DNA from: Sebastes aleutianus
Taxonomy: Eukaryota; Chordata; Actinopteri; Perciformes; Sebastidae
NCBI GenBank assembly: GCA_916700875.1
Contig: CAKAKS010000062.1
Span: 16,037,460 to 16,101,459 of the forward strand
Reading direction: 5' to 3'
DNA: 64,000 bases
In this document: piece by piece, positions 49,071-61,249 of the stretch
Layout of the letters: every line of letters starts with the position of its first letter
How positions within the stretch are numbered: position 1 is the stretch's first letter
Position numbers and translations under genes: made by a program
The notes under the pieces: model-generated
The model's database searches: none
What the model was told of the DNA's origin: nothing
Seen by the model: only the letters and a program-made list of their open reading frames with translations

Positions 49071-50224
49071 CAGTGTGAAATACTCAGGATAGCACTGCCA
49101 GGACGTTCAGAGTCTTCACTCTGTCTGAAATAAAACAAGCATTCATGCCGGCACAAACTGATTCTGCTACTTGTCATGTGCATAGTCTCACATCGATTTA
49201 ATTAGATTTATGTTTTGTAGTTCAGCAGAGGGAGGTTAATGTAATAGTTCAATACTGTAAATACCAGATTAGCATCTGGTGAAACATTCAGTGTGGATTC
49301 TCTACTCTGTGTCTACTTCCTCTACTTTACCCTTCACTCTGCCAGACCCCTCTGCTTAACCCACAGACAATGTGTTAGTGATGTGTTTAATCAAACCACC
49401 TGGATGGGTTGGAGATGGAAGAGAGCCAGACTTCCCTCACACACACACACACAGACCGACACACACAAACACACAAACAGTGACCCATTGAGGCCCTTCT
49501 CATTAGCTCAGTCATGATGTGTGGACCCGGGCTGACCAGCTGAGCAGGTCTCTGCAGAGACCCAGGCCTGCTGTTTGTTTGATGAATCCTTGAACTCCCC
49601 TTCCACTGCAGGGATGACAGCTCTGCGATGGGAAACGCAAAGCCGCAGGGGGGTGGACGAAATATCGGAAACGGCACATGAAAAAGATGTTCAACTTTTA
49701 TCTAACTAAATCACAGACACAAAGGCAGCAAGTCGAACGTGTCACCTTTAAAAGATGCCTGATAATCAGCACCTTTATTATGTGAAAGCAAAATGATGCA
49801 ATCGAGATCCAACGAGAAAAGTTGGTGCCGCAGTACAGCTGTATCAGTCAAACACAGACTAACTTAAAAACCACGCTTGGCATCCCACATACAGGTGATG
49901 GGCCCTGAGTCTTAACAAGAAAACTTCACTCTGAAATGTAGTTATAATTTCAAATCTTAAACATTTTTGGACTTCTGGAGGAGGAATTTTCTATGAAACA
50001 AGTAAAAAAGGAAAAGAAAACAATTTCACAATTTACCTATGTAAGTTTTTAGATTAAAAAAAGCAAAACTATGTAAAATTCTTTGCCTGGCACTTAACCC
50101 AAGATTTATTTTGTAATGTTACCTCAACATGTTGTACTATATGATAAAAAACGTATGGTTTTGGAAGAAGATAGGTAAGTGTCAAAACGTGTTATTCTTT
50201 ATGATGGAATCTGTATGCCTGAAC
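49071..50224. other. intergenic with CA microsatellite
   Basis: A CA-rich run lies at about 49438-49475. The GC-richer segment 49500-49680 was checked on both strands and gave no convincing exon. Confidence 0.5.
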
Positions 50225-50640
50225 AACGGGATCTCATGGGAAGGCGTATAAATAGAACACCACTTTTAAGGACATTTTGCATGTCATGTCTACGCATTTT
50301 AAGCTTTTCACGTGTCATTTCACGTATCAACGCCCTGTTCTCATTCCCAACTCATCACATTCGGACGCACGGTCGCAGTTTGAAACATGTGGTTAACGTT
50401 GTGAATTCAAATAAGACTACTTGGTTATGTTTAGGAAAAGATTATGGTTTAAGGCTAAAATAATTAGGTTTATTATGTAAATTAAGTTATGTGCATAAGT
50501 TAAGTAGGAAAGATAAATCAGTCAATGGTTGACTTTTGGTTTCAGACGGGACATGAAACAGCGGTCTCCTGGGTGAAAGTCATGTGTTTGTTTGACCTAC
50601 GCATCCACTCCGACTTCCTCTTTACACACACTTTTTTACT
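50225..50640 (+). repeat. dispersed repeat, family D copy
   Basis: Landmarks ggcgtataaatag, gcttttcacgtgtcat, cattcccaactcatc, ggacgcacggtcgcag and ggtctcctgggtgaaagtc are shared with the other D copies. Confidence 0.7.
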
Positions 50641-50787
50641 CTGTATACTGACTGTCACCTGACTTCCAGAGCACTTGCTCTGAGCGTCTATTCCCACAGC
50701 GTGAAATGACAAGCGGAAAGCAAAAAATGAGTAGCTATAACACGCAAAATGACGAAGAAATTGAAGAGTTATTCACACACCATTTGA

Positions 50788-51349
50788 CATGTGTGGAATA
50801 GAGTCACATGACTTGGACTCAAGTCAGACTCGAGTCACAAATTTAATGACTTTAGACTCGACGTGACAAAATCAAAAAAGACTTGCACCAGTGACTCGTG
50901 ACTTCACTTGGACTTGAGCCTTTTGACTTGAAAATACTTGATACCTTCCCAATTAATTTTCCTTCATTGCCTGAATTGATTAACATTAATGCTGTTCATT
51001 CCCAGCAAGTCAACACTCAATCCCCCAGAACCACTGTGTTTGAACCAATCCGACAGAATCCAATCAAGTTGCAGGAGAGAACCATGAAGAACTAACATTA
51101 CGTTACTGAGCGCCAGTTGGAAAACATTATACCAAAGATAATATCATTCCCGTACAAAAACTATGCGGTGGTCCACAAAACACAAATTTGCAGGATGCAA
51201 AACGTGCGGGTCGAAAATTAGACAGAGATGCAAATTGCATTACATTTGGTGACGAGCGCATTATGACTTGTTTAGGACTTGAAACTCAAAGTGCAAAGAC
51301 TTGAGACTTACTTGTGACTTGCAAAAACAATGAGTTGGTCCCACCTCTG
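50788..51349 (+). mobile_element. hAT-like element family E, copy 1, with 8-bp duplication
   Basis: The element is built of gacttg-rich sequence and ends ttggtcccacctctg. Flanks ccatttga (50780-50787) and ccatttgg (51350-51357) form an 8-bp duplication with one mismatch. A shorter copy lies at 59619-59904. No transposase. Confidence 0.75.
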
Positions 51350-51867
51350 CCATTTGGTGAGACAAGGCCGGCCTGACAGATTTCACCAGGCGTCTGGTAA
51401 GTGAAGGAATAAAGAGTTGAATGTGTGTGCGGTATCAGGGCAGTCACGTCTATGTAGTTTTGATGAATGATCAGGATATGTGGTCGTTTTTTTAACTGCA
51501 TGAAGCCCAGAGGGGGAGTTCAAGGGGAAAGGTTGGAGGTGTTGACATGATGAGGCTAATGAAAGATGAACTAATGAGGTGAAGCAGACTGTCATGGATT
51601 AAAGCAACAGTGTTGAACCTTCGATGTTGCTCATTCTAAAATGCAGAACCAATATGCAGAATGAAAAGATCAATATTCCATCATATATACTGTACTGTAT
51701 GACCATTTTTCAAAACTACCCAATACTTTGCAGAGCATTTCTGACAGGTCAGAAAGTAACAAGTAACAAGTGCTACTGCATGAAAACAGAAAACACACAA
51801 TCTTGATGTATGAATTTGCATCATACATGAAAATATCTGTTGCATCATATCAATCAACATAACTGCC

Positions 51868-51873
51868 TTTTAT
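51868..51873 (-). terminator. AATAAA polyadenylation signal, minus strand
   Basis: On the minus strand gaataaaagg lies 78 nt beyond the stop of the candidate terminal exon at 51951-52263. Confidence 0.35.
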
Positions 51874-51950
51874 TCATGTCATTCACAAGCATGCTCATGA
51901 GACTGACTGAGTAAATGAAATAGAGCAGTTTCAGTCCTTAGAGGACGGAT

Positions 51951-52263
51951 CTATAAGCTGTGGAGACAGGCTGGAGACCGGCCCCTGGTGGTTCCAGTCT
52001 GCTGGCGTCCAGCCAGTCCGCCTGGTCCACAGGGCTCCAGCATTACATTGTATATGCGGGCAGATGCCTTGGCATCTGGACCCAGGGTTAGTGAGCAACC
52101 ATCGGCGCGTGCTGGCGCCGAGAGAAACTCTCTGGGCCGGCCTGTACGCAGGGCCAGGAGCCCTCGGTGGAGCAGATTGTTGGCCATGATGGAGCCTGAT
52201 TTCCATCGTGCATTATCCAAGGCCTGCAGATAAGTCAGGATCCCACCGGGGCTTTCCTCTGAA
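51951..52263 (-). CDS. candidate terminal coding exon, unrecognised protein
   Basis: On the minus strand a good acceptor (catcttttcctgaccgtgcag) is followed by one codon-completing base and 103 codons to tag (51951-51953). The segment is far richer in GC than the DNA around it, and AATAAA follows 78 nt after the stop. Fragments of the peptide: GGILTYLQALDNARWKSG, MANNLLHRGLLALRTGRP, ASARIYNVMLEPCG. I do not recognise a family. Its entry phase (one base) fits the exit phase (two bases) of the candidate exon at 59015-59078. An antisense frame (51988-52233, +) is also open. If real, the gene is convergent with grin2c. Confidence 0.45.
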
Positions 52264-53581
52264 CTGCACGGTCAGGAAAAGATGGTCGGCCACATGTGAG
52301 GGTTTGTGGTGCCAATACAGCATGGGAATGAGATGGTGTAAACAGAATAGTGCTGGTAACTCTTACATTATGTAATCATTTTGAGGAACAAAGTTGTTTC
52401 ATGGTTGTTGTTGTTGAGCCAGTAAATTGCATTTGATTAACAAAGAAGGTTGTGATATTGTGTGTTTGAGTGTAAATAATAAAAAAACACTACCAGTGCA
52501 AAATAGAAAAATAATGTAAATACAAAACAACAACATCACAATAGAAGTGACTGTGACTGATGCCATACTTGGTCTGGTACGTCAGATCCCATATACGAGC
52601 TTTTGGTGTTAGGTTTGATTGAGCTCTGAGATAAATATTTCTACGGATGTCAGAACATACTTTCAACTGACAACACAGACGAGATCACACTGCCATATAA
52701 TGTCCTTGATGTATTCATTAATGCCTTCATTTCATCATATCTTAATGCCTTCATTGCCTTCATTTCATCATATCTTATAATCAGGCAACAACCTCCGGGT
52801 CTGAAAAGTGAAGCCTATGAGAAAATGAGCCTACTTCTCACTTGATTTATTACCTCAGTAAACATACTGGCCTGCATCTTGCTGATTGCAGGTGTTCTTC
52901 ATCTGGAGCTGGTTCAATGATTGCACCCAGTACTTTTAGAATTGCTTCTCACACTTTATATTTTGTTTTTAAAGCACAATTTCTATATTAGCTCTGCATC
53001 CTCCATCACGTCTCAAATCCTTCTTTTTTTTTTTTTTACCAGAACTTTTAAAGCCTGTCCTTGTTTAGTATGTATAAATCTTCTTGTTTTTTTCTGTACG
53101 GCACTTTGCCAAATTATGAGATAAATAATTGAAATGTCTCAATATGTAGCCTACAAATGCCTTTTTCCTTGGATATAAAGTTATCATAATTGACTTTTTT
53201 GCCCTGGTGTATGACACGTGTGCCCTTGATCATTTGATAGCACACACGACCATATGGCCTTAGCTCTAAAATCCCAGGCAGGTTAACATTTAAGCTTTAA
53301 TCATTCACTTTCTCCAGCCACATTGTGCCATCTGGCCCAGCCATTCAAACCAGTGACCTGCTGTTCACACCCATTTCTCTACACTGTGGCGGCAGCGATG
53401 ATACCATCAGCTCCATCATGCAACTTAAATGACCAAAACTCTTTCAGACTCTCTGATGTGACAGCAGAATGGAGAGAGAAGGAAAGTTTGGATTTAAGGA
53501 GCACTCTTTTAAATGTTTAACATTTCAAGTCCACCTCTCTGTTTGAGCTCTTTTGTCATGTCAAGTGCACCTGGTTCATCA
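52264..53581. other. non-coding, direct repeat and family F scrap
   Basis: A 23-bp direct repeat (tgccttcatttcatcatatct core) occurs at 52721-52744 and 52754-52777. The left end of family F recurs at 52814-52865. Nothing else recognised. Confidence 0.55.
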
Positions 53582-54797
53582 TAAAGAAATACTTCACCCA
53601 CAAAATGATCATTTGTATTACTCGCCCCATGTTACCTTGAATTCTTGAAGAAAACTTAGTTTTTCTCTCATGCCTCCACGGTGAACGAAGAATACAAAAA
53701 TGGAGAAAAGTCTTGATGAATTGAAGTAAATGGGGGCCGCGATTCACAACAGTAAAACTATATCAAAACGTCCATTTACAAACTCTCACACAATTCGTGC
53801 AGTATAACCTAAGTCTCATTTATCCAGTCTCATATGCACACAACTTCCCAAACACATGCATCTTCACTAAAATCTTACTATTTGAATCACAATGGCCTTT
53901 AGTCAGCCCGGTCACACTAAGTGGCGTATGAATGACACGGTAATTCGCAAGTCATTTTGTGTGCAATTAGAACGCTGTTCTTGCTTTAGGCATGTCATTT
54001 GTACTCCATGTAGTCTGTATTGACTACAATGTAAATGCATTCGTGCAAATATGCTACGCTCAGAGCTAGTGATGTAAAAATTAAAAGTGAGAGAGACTCT
54101 TTATTGGAAGGGGAGTTGGATTGGTCCAACAAACAAAGGACTTTCAACCAGGAGACCGCTGCTGGTGTCCCGAAGTGCTGTTGAGTTCTTTTGAAGTTAA
54201 GTGAGTGAAGTCTTTTCTGTACTTATGTTACGTTGTTTCCTTACGTATTTTACTTAGTTTACGTCATTATTTTAAGCCCAACCATGATGTTTTTCCTAAA
54301 AACCTAATTAAGTGGTTTTGTTGCCTCAACCTAACTGCGGACATTACCATAGTTTTGTTGGGTGGCATAAAAATGACACGAAAAATCATCCAGGAGACCC
54401 CTGTTCCTGTCCCGTGTGTCACGTTACAATCAGCTGTTTGTTTGTGTCCCGTGTTCACAACGTTCAGTGTCCTTTTCACTGTAGAAATGTAGTAGTTTTA
54501 AGCCCAACCATGCGGTTCTTTCATAAACCATCTATAGTGGTTTTGATGACGCCAAGGGGCGTGACGCCAAGGTGACAAAGCAGCGGTATTTTGACGAGTT
54601 GGGATGAGAACGTGTTGACAGCATGAGGTGTGTGAGAGTTTGTAGACGGATGTACAGTATATCGTTTTTCTGTTGTTAAATGCGGCCCCCAAGAGGCATG
54701 CAAGAAAAACAAAGTTTTCATCAAGAATTCAAGGTCACACCGGATGAGTAATTGATATACAAATGGTAATTTTGTGGATAAAGTATCCCTTTAAGAA
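53582..54797. mobile_element. long-TIR (fold-back, piggyBac-type) element with family D inserted
   Basis: The left arm (about 53582-53790) starts taaagaaatacttcaccca. The right arm (about 54625-54797) is its reverse complement and ends gtggataaagtatcccttta. Both carry ttgaattcttga, catgcctc or its complement, and gggggccgc. TTAA-like bases at the ends suggest a piggyBac-type MITE. Between the arms lie family D sequences in reverse orientation (about 54120-54615). Confidence 0.6.
54120..54615 (-). repeat. dispersed repeat, family D, one or two copies in reverse
   Basis: Contains ttttaagcccaaccatg twice (about 54270 and 54498), caggagaccgctg and caggagacccctg, and gccaaggggcgtgac. These are reverse complements of landmarks near 61455-61540. 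Confidence 0.65.
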
Positions 54798-57557
54798 ATA
54801 CCCTCTGGTATGTTTAAAAATGTCCCAATGTAAATCTTAATGACAGTCGTACGATCCTCCTTCTGTTCCTGTTGGGGAGTTGACTTAGTGACCTTGATGA
54901 GTATTTATTCCCCATTAAAGTGGCACGTTATTAATTAAGGCACAGTTTGATCAATTACCACAAAAGGCAGCGACTCAAGACCATTTGGAAACGCAATTGA
55001 TTTTATGACCCCCGCTGGTTCTCCTCCCTCCTCCTTTAAGCCATATTCATGTGACTAATGTAATGCCACTCACCTGCTCTGCAGCACACATTCAAATTAT
55101 ATGTTCATGTCATTGGTGTCCGACAAACATTATGTATTTTCCTCTTCTCTACACCTAATATACACACACTCAAAACATGGAAGATAGCAAGAAGGGTGCT
55201 GGCATTTGTGGCAAAGGCAAATAACTTTACTGCTGTAAACTTCCTTTCTTTTCTGTATGCATTTTGATAAAAGGCATCTTAATATACAATACACACACAC
55301 TAACACACGCCGGCTGGTATCCACCCTACTGTCCTCCTGAGCATTGCATTCATCCACAAAGCAACTCCATAACTGCATTCTCGGGACATCCACACATTGA
55401 ATAAATTGCCTCACACTCCATAAATTTTCCCAGATGCTGAGAGTCACTTTGAGAGTCGGGGTGGGGGCTGAGGTGGGGTGGGGGTGAACGCGTGGATGAG
55501 AATAAGAAGAAGATACAGTTCAACAGATAGAGAATACAAGTGGGAGAAGACATAATATCTACTAAACAGAGTCATGTACTTTACCCCCAAACTGCTCCAC
55601 TGACAACAACCAACTTTCCCAGAACAGAAACTGAATCTGCTATATCTTATTTTAAAATATTGTAGTCAGAATATTAAATTACGATTACGGATTATTACGG
55701 ATAATACAGATTATTATTAAATATTTGACAATAATAACACCTATCAATTAAAATGGTTCTTTGAAGGGTGATACCAATACTGATATTTTGGAATATTTTT
55801 GAACATTAAAAATCCAAATTTAAAGCCCAGAAGATAAAAATTCTTCAGGTTAAAGGCAGATCAGATGGAACCAGTGAACAACAATAATCAATCAAACCAC
55901 ATCATATCTTTAATATCAGAGCTGAGCTGAAATATCCATCGCCTACAATATGTCAGGATCTTGCGTCTTATCTACATTGTTAAAATCATCTAAATATTCA
56001 GCCATGACATTGACACTAAGCTCACTTTCTGTACTCCAACACAACAAACTCTGACAACACCGGCACTCCTCTCTCCAACTCTCACTCACGTCTCCATCAT
56101 TTTCTGACACTTATAATAACAATCTGAGCCTGTCAGTGGCAAAAACAAACAATTTTAGTGGACGTACGTCAATGGTGACGCTAAAAGTTGTAGATCGATT
56201 GATGGATGGATTTCGTGATATTATTGGTTGAAATTGTTTGGTACTACCTTACGTACGCACACGTCATGTTTTGTTAACAGAAAGAAAAGATGATTGGATT
56301 TTGATATAAAAATACGAAGAAATAGAGTTTTGTAAAAAAAAAAAAAAAATGTTTTGCATATGTTGTTAAATATGACCGTGGATGTGATCTAAAAGGGTTC
56401 AAAGGGCATTTTTCGGTTAATCTCGATTTCTTATTGTGGCATTCATGTCTGAAAAGCCCCACGTACGCAGCAGGTGTCTATTACAAAGACTCAGAGATGC
56501 ACGACCAAGAGTTGTGACAACTACGGAGCCTTCACGCTTTATGTACAATTTGTAATGATGTCATTTTTTATATGCGCACCCTCACACCGGGGACACTACG
56601 GCGAGCATAAACTCAGCTTCAGACAATAAAACATGGGAAAATAGGGTTCAGGTTAAAAAATACCAAAGTTACCCTTTAAGACCAGCTCACAATTCAGAAC
56701 AACAACTGTGAGAACTTCACAAACTCACAAAACCCTAACCTTAGCCAACGTGTGACTGTTTTCTGGAGCTCTAGAGTCACATGGCCTAATAGAACGGACT
56801 CTGAACCCACCAACTGTACATAGATATTGTATGTCTACACCTGTCACAGCTACAGTACAGTTTGACCAGAATTGACAATATTGGCTTTTTGTTAAAAACT
56901 GGACGTCAGCCAATCAGTGTCATCCACCTCTGATGTCATCTGGTATTGACCTTGAAAATCCTCCCATCCTGTGCTTAATCCTCCTGCGTTGCTTGTCTTT
57001 GGTTAGCTGGTGCAAGGGCAATGGGAGTGCTTTAATAAGGTCCTCTCATCCTCCACCATTTAATTTCCTATGTCTATGAGATGAGAGAGAAATGAGAGGC
57101 TGGATCAGAGCTATTCCCTTTCTGGTAATGAGACAGAGCCAGGTCCAAGGTTGAGTAAAAGAAAATGAAAAACATCTGTTTCCTAACTTCATTTGGAAGA
57201 AAATGGTTGAGATTGTGTTTGTATGCACGCTGGGGAGCCTGTGAGTAATCAAGGTAAAATCAATAAAAGCTTAATGTTCCCCGAAGAAACTACAATGTCA
57301 ACATGTTTGTCCATTTAACCCCGTTACAGAATGAATTCACTGAATTTATTCACTGAATCCATCAATCAATGAACTGAGGGGAATGAACGGTTCGAGACAC
57401 TTCCTCTATCTGTGAAATGATGATGAGGGCAGCTCTGACATGAAAGGTTGTGTTACCCAAACATCGCAAGTTTGACCGACATGATGAATCTTAGCTCAGA
57501 AGTGAACGACGACCACGATGTCTTCTACGACCACTGAGTTTCCCTTGAGCCATTCTC
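54798..57557. other. non-coding, one low-copy repeat
   Basis: The segment 55325-55440 resembles 16715-16810 (see findings). Poly-A run at 56334-56349. No supported exon. Confidence 0.5.
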
Positions 57558-57860
57558 TTAAAGGGATAGTTTGGGTGTTTTGAAGTGAGGTTGTATGAGG
57601 TACTTATCCACAGTAGGTGTATTACTTACAGTAGATGACGGTCGATGTGCCTCCAACTTAGAGAAGCAGACAAGAGTATATCGACACTGGAGCAAAGCAA
57701 TACAGTGCTGTGGATGACAGAAAAAAAATATTTGAGCCACCTAAAAGAAAGGCTCATCTAAAAAAAATCTATATTCGTTTAAGTGTACACTATATTTAGA
57801 ATATTTTCACCACTTTATCTTGCCGTCAGAGAACCCTTTCTGATGGAGAACTGAGCTGAA
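57558..57860. mobile_element. piggyBac-type MITE
   Basis: It begins ttaaagggatagtttgggtg and continues tgaggtacttatccacag, gtgtacactatatttagaat, ttgccgtcagagaaccc and tctgatggagaactgagc. This sequence is widespread in teleosts. Left TTAA fits the piggyBac target. The right end was not located. Confidence 0.6.
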
Positions 57861-57999
57861 AGTGAAACTTATCTATGTTCTCTCAAAAGCTAGCAGATGT
57901 TTGTCACGGTCAGCCATGGCTTTTGTTTACGCTTGGCGTTGTGCACCTGGAACGCTTGGAGGTTGGAAGGAAATTTCAAACTGGGCCCGTTGAGTTGGT

Positions 58000-58145
58000 T
58001 TTGATGACCTTCTAGTCAACCAAAGTGCCTCTCTAGTCTGTCCAGATGCCCCTGTGATCAGCCAAAGGGCCCTTCCGGTCAGTCCAGTGCCCAACTTCTA
58101 GTCAGTCCAAATGCCCCTCTGGTCATCCCTACTGGCCTTCTAGCT
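58000..58145. repeat. imperfect minisatellite, unit about 27-30 bp
   Basis: Variants of ccttctagtcagtccaa(a)tgcccctct recur about five times: cttctagtcaaccaaagtgcc, tctagtctgtccagatgccc, tccggtcagtccagtgccc, ttctagtcagtccaaatgcc, ctggtcatccctactgg. Confidence 0.6.
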
Positions 58146-58278
58146 GGAGCTTACTAACAACCTGACACTGGACAGATCGCAAATGTGACTGTGTTTATGA
58201 GACAGAGCTCAGCAAACCCTCCTCGGATAAATAAAGTATAAAAAAAAAATCAACAACATCCATTTCAACAGATATCAA

Positions 58279-58533
58279 TCAGATGTTGTATATCAACATC
58301 TCCAAACCGTCTTCAAGGCCAGGAAATGTAGTTACAGTAGCCGTGTCGTAAAGCATATCCTCAGCTCCCTCTCCCTCCAGACAACGCCATTCATCAGATC
58401 GGCCTGATCCACGAATTGTTTTGTGCTCCGTAGTTAATGAGCCTGCAGTCGGGCAACAAGGAATCGACTCATCCTCATACTCTCCTATGGATTTCACCAT
58501 CACAGACATTACAGATGGTTGACTCCTGATCAT
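58279..58533 (-). CDS. small open frame, doubtful
   Basis: An 84-residue frame opens MIRSQPSVMSVMVKSIG and ends GLEMLIYNI. It is acidic in the middle (EYEDE, CLEGEGAED). A possible acceptor (gatcag) overlaps its start, but the pyrimidine tract is poor. I do not recognise it and it may be chance. Confidence 0.15.
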   Translation of the reverse strand: MIRSQPSVMSVMVKSIGEYEDESIPCCPTAGSLTTEHKTIRGSGRSDEWRCLEGEGAEDMLYDTATVTTFPGLEDGLEMLIYNI

Positions 58534-59014
58534 TTTTGTTATTGATTTTCGTCACAAGGCCAAATGTGGCAGAGCAACAACGCAGGAGAAATGACCACAT
58601 AAATCTGCTGTGATACATGCGGAAAGCAGGAGGTTCTACTCTGCAAAATGTACTCAGTCTGCAGCACAAAGATCAGCGATTAAGAGAGCGAGGGTCATCC
58701 TGACGAAGAGAAGAGTACCTCACTTAAAATTACATTTTGAGTTTTTTGCCTTTCAGTGCATTTGTCAAATTTGCTTATTTTTCCTTGCGTCTTAGATTCT
58801 CTTCAAAGTTAATTTTGAAACAGATGTTTTCCAAATGAGTCACTCCCAGTGCAGATAATTATAAGCCCTAACTACAACTCAGGCATGAATAGAAACACCT
58901 GTAATGCATTGCAACACAGCAGCTCTGCAATACATTCTACCTTTATGCATCTTCAGTTGTTTGTGTGTTGTTTCATTTGGGCCTTTTTGAACAACAGGGC
59001 CCCAAAGAACTTAC

Positions 59015-59078
59015 CTCAGGTACCAGGTCTTGAACTCAACGTCCTGTTCCTGTTTGCATTTACACATCATCTGACAAA
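59015..59078 (-). CDS. candidate 64-nt internal coding exon, unrecognised
   Basis: On the minus strand a good acceptor (atcatcacttttcacag) and a consensus donor (ctgag before gtaagttc) bound 64 nt. One frame is open: two bases, then CQMMCKCKQEQDVEFK and TWYL, then two bases. The other frames contain stops. Exit phase (two bases, ag) fits the entry of the candidate terminal exon at 52263, giving serine at the junction. Not recognised; the exon is short and could be chance. Confidence 0.3.
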
Positions 59079-59618
59079 CTGTGAAAAGTGATGATAGATT
59101 AAAAAATTATGGTGTGGTTTGAGATGTAGTTTTCACTGCATCTTGCAAATACATTTTGCCTTTTGTTTCTCCTTCATTCATCTACATAACTGTAAAATAT
59201 TAAGTGTATGATTTAAACAGCAACAATATCAAAAGAAATTAACATGAGATCGCTTTGAGATCTTACAATCGCATATTAGGACGACCATAAAAATAAATAA
59301 ATTAGGAACCGGCGGAGGGGGTTAATATTCCGTGAAAAAACTCACAAATTTACAGGGAAAAAACTTGAATATTCTCTGAGATTATAAACTCACAAATTTA
59401 TGGGAAAAATAACTGAGCATTTTTGTTTTTTTGGTCAAGGAACCACATCTCTTCACTTTGCATGCATGGAACAACCTCATCCCACCACAGACGCCGCCGC
59501 TTGATATGTATTATGCAAGTGGATGACCTAATAAAATTTTACTTTGCAATCAGATTGAGCAATGAGGAAATATTCATGATTTTAAGCCCAGCATCATCAT
59601 ATTATCATAAGCATCCAG

Positions 59619-59904
59619 CAGAGGTGTGGACTTGAGTCCAATGACTTGGACTCAAGTCATACATTTAATGACTTTAAACTTGACTTGTCAAAATCAAAAA
59701 AGACTTGCAATTCAACTTGGACTTTAACACCAGTAACTCGTGACTTCACTTGGACTTGAGCCTTTTGACTTGAAAATACTTCATACCATCCCTTCGTTAT
59801 CCCTTTTTTAATATATTATAACTCTGCTTTATGACTTGTTTAGGACTCAAAGTTTAAGACCTGAGACGTACTTGTGACTTAACAATGACTTGGTCCGACG
59901 TCTG
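59619..59904 (+). mobile_element. hAT-like element family E, copy 2, with 8-bp duplication
   Basis: It starts cagaggtgtggacttgag and ends ttggtccgacgtctg. Flanks gcatccag (59611-59618) and gcatccgg (59905-59912) are an 8-bp duplication with one mismatch. It lacks the middle of the copy at 50788-51349. Confidence 0.75.
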
Positions 59905-61249
59905 GCATCCGGACTTTGAAGAGACATGGCCGTGAACTGGCCCTATTCAGGAGAAAACAACACACTGATATGAGTTTTTTCTCATACATTTACCACTTTA
60001 ATCTCGTAAATTCAGAGTTTTTTCTCAGAATATTACCCCCCTTCCCTGTCTGCGTATTTTTTACCTACAAAGGCCCTAATAGGCCGTTGTAAGATCTAAA
60101 TCTGCCTCACACAAGCAGAACTCTGAGGGAAAAAAGCAGATCTACTCCTGCAAGGACAAACATTAATCTCCTCTTCTCGCAGGACTACAAGGCAAGAAGA
60201 GTACTTATTTATGCTGTACAGCACATTTCATTACAAGTAAAGTGCTTTATATTAAAATGTGTACAACAGAAAGCTACAAAATACATCGTAAAAAGGAACA
60301 ACAGCAAAAAAGAAAGACATACATGACGAGACACCCATGCACAAAACAGAGATGAAGAGCAATAGCTTGTGCGAGTGGGAGAGGTGAGGAGTTGCGGGTT
60401 TACAGGGACTCTTCTCTGAAGTGGAAATTTCCCTGGAGGAAATCAGCGAGAAAGTAGAAACCATTTATGTGTTCACTCCTCCCTACTGTAAAGAAATTAT
60501 CCTGTACAGACCCCCACATCTCTGGGAGCCGAGCTACCTTGACCTTCACCACGCTCTACCTGTTGTAAAGCCTCTCAATTTGCAGCGCATTTTGTGCTGG
60601 ATATAAAAGTGGAGCGAGTCCGAGCATCAGAGAATAACACGCACTGACACATCCATGAATTTTAATGAAAAACAAATGTACACAAGCAAAAGAGCGGCAT
60701 CCAGTTTACTTTACCGCTGAACTGCAGAGGTGCATATAACAGGACATTTATGGGTATAATGTTTAAAGGAAAAAATAAGCCTGACTCTCCAACCTACGAT
60801 TCACACAATCAACCAGCTGATGTGCACAATGTCATTGTGCCAGCAACAGCAAATCGTTCTCTCTCCCACTCACTGGAGAGAAAACAAGAACGTTTTTTCC
60901 ACTGACAGTTTATTAATTGCAATTCTACAAATGAAATCTAGATGCTGATCGGTCCCTGTGGCGAGGTCTCTGCTGGTCAAACCAAAAGACATCTTAAAGA
61001 GAGAATAGCTTAACACAAAACAACAATTCAGACTTGCAGTTTGCTGTTGGTAAATAATACATTAAGGCCAGAGATCTCTGATTTGTGTTAGCTGGTGGCA
61101 GACTCCCTAAAGCGTACCTTCTCTAAATATGTTTAGGTTCATAAGTGAACCCACATTTACATTTTGTATACAAAAGTTGCTCTATAACATGTGGTGGTCT
61201 ACATTAAATGGGTGTTATCCGTGGTTATCAGCCTCATAGATGTGGGTCA
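59905..61249. other. intergenic, nothing firm
   Basis: A TATA-like tataaaag at 60602-60609 follows a 61-residue frame (60421-60606). Neither is supported by other signals. Confidence 0.4.

Noticed and set aside
49438..49680. GC-richer segment after a CA microsatellite as a possible exon
   Set aside because: Both strands were read; frames exist but splice sites do not bound them in a consistent phase.
60421..60650. 61-residue + strand frame followed by a TATA-like tataaaag
   Set aside because: A TATA-like word is common in AT-rich DNA, and it follows rather than precedes the frame; no downstream gene is seen.
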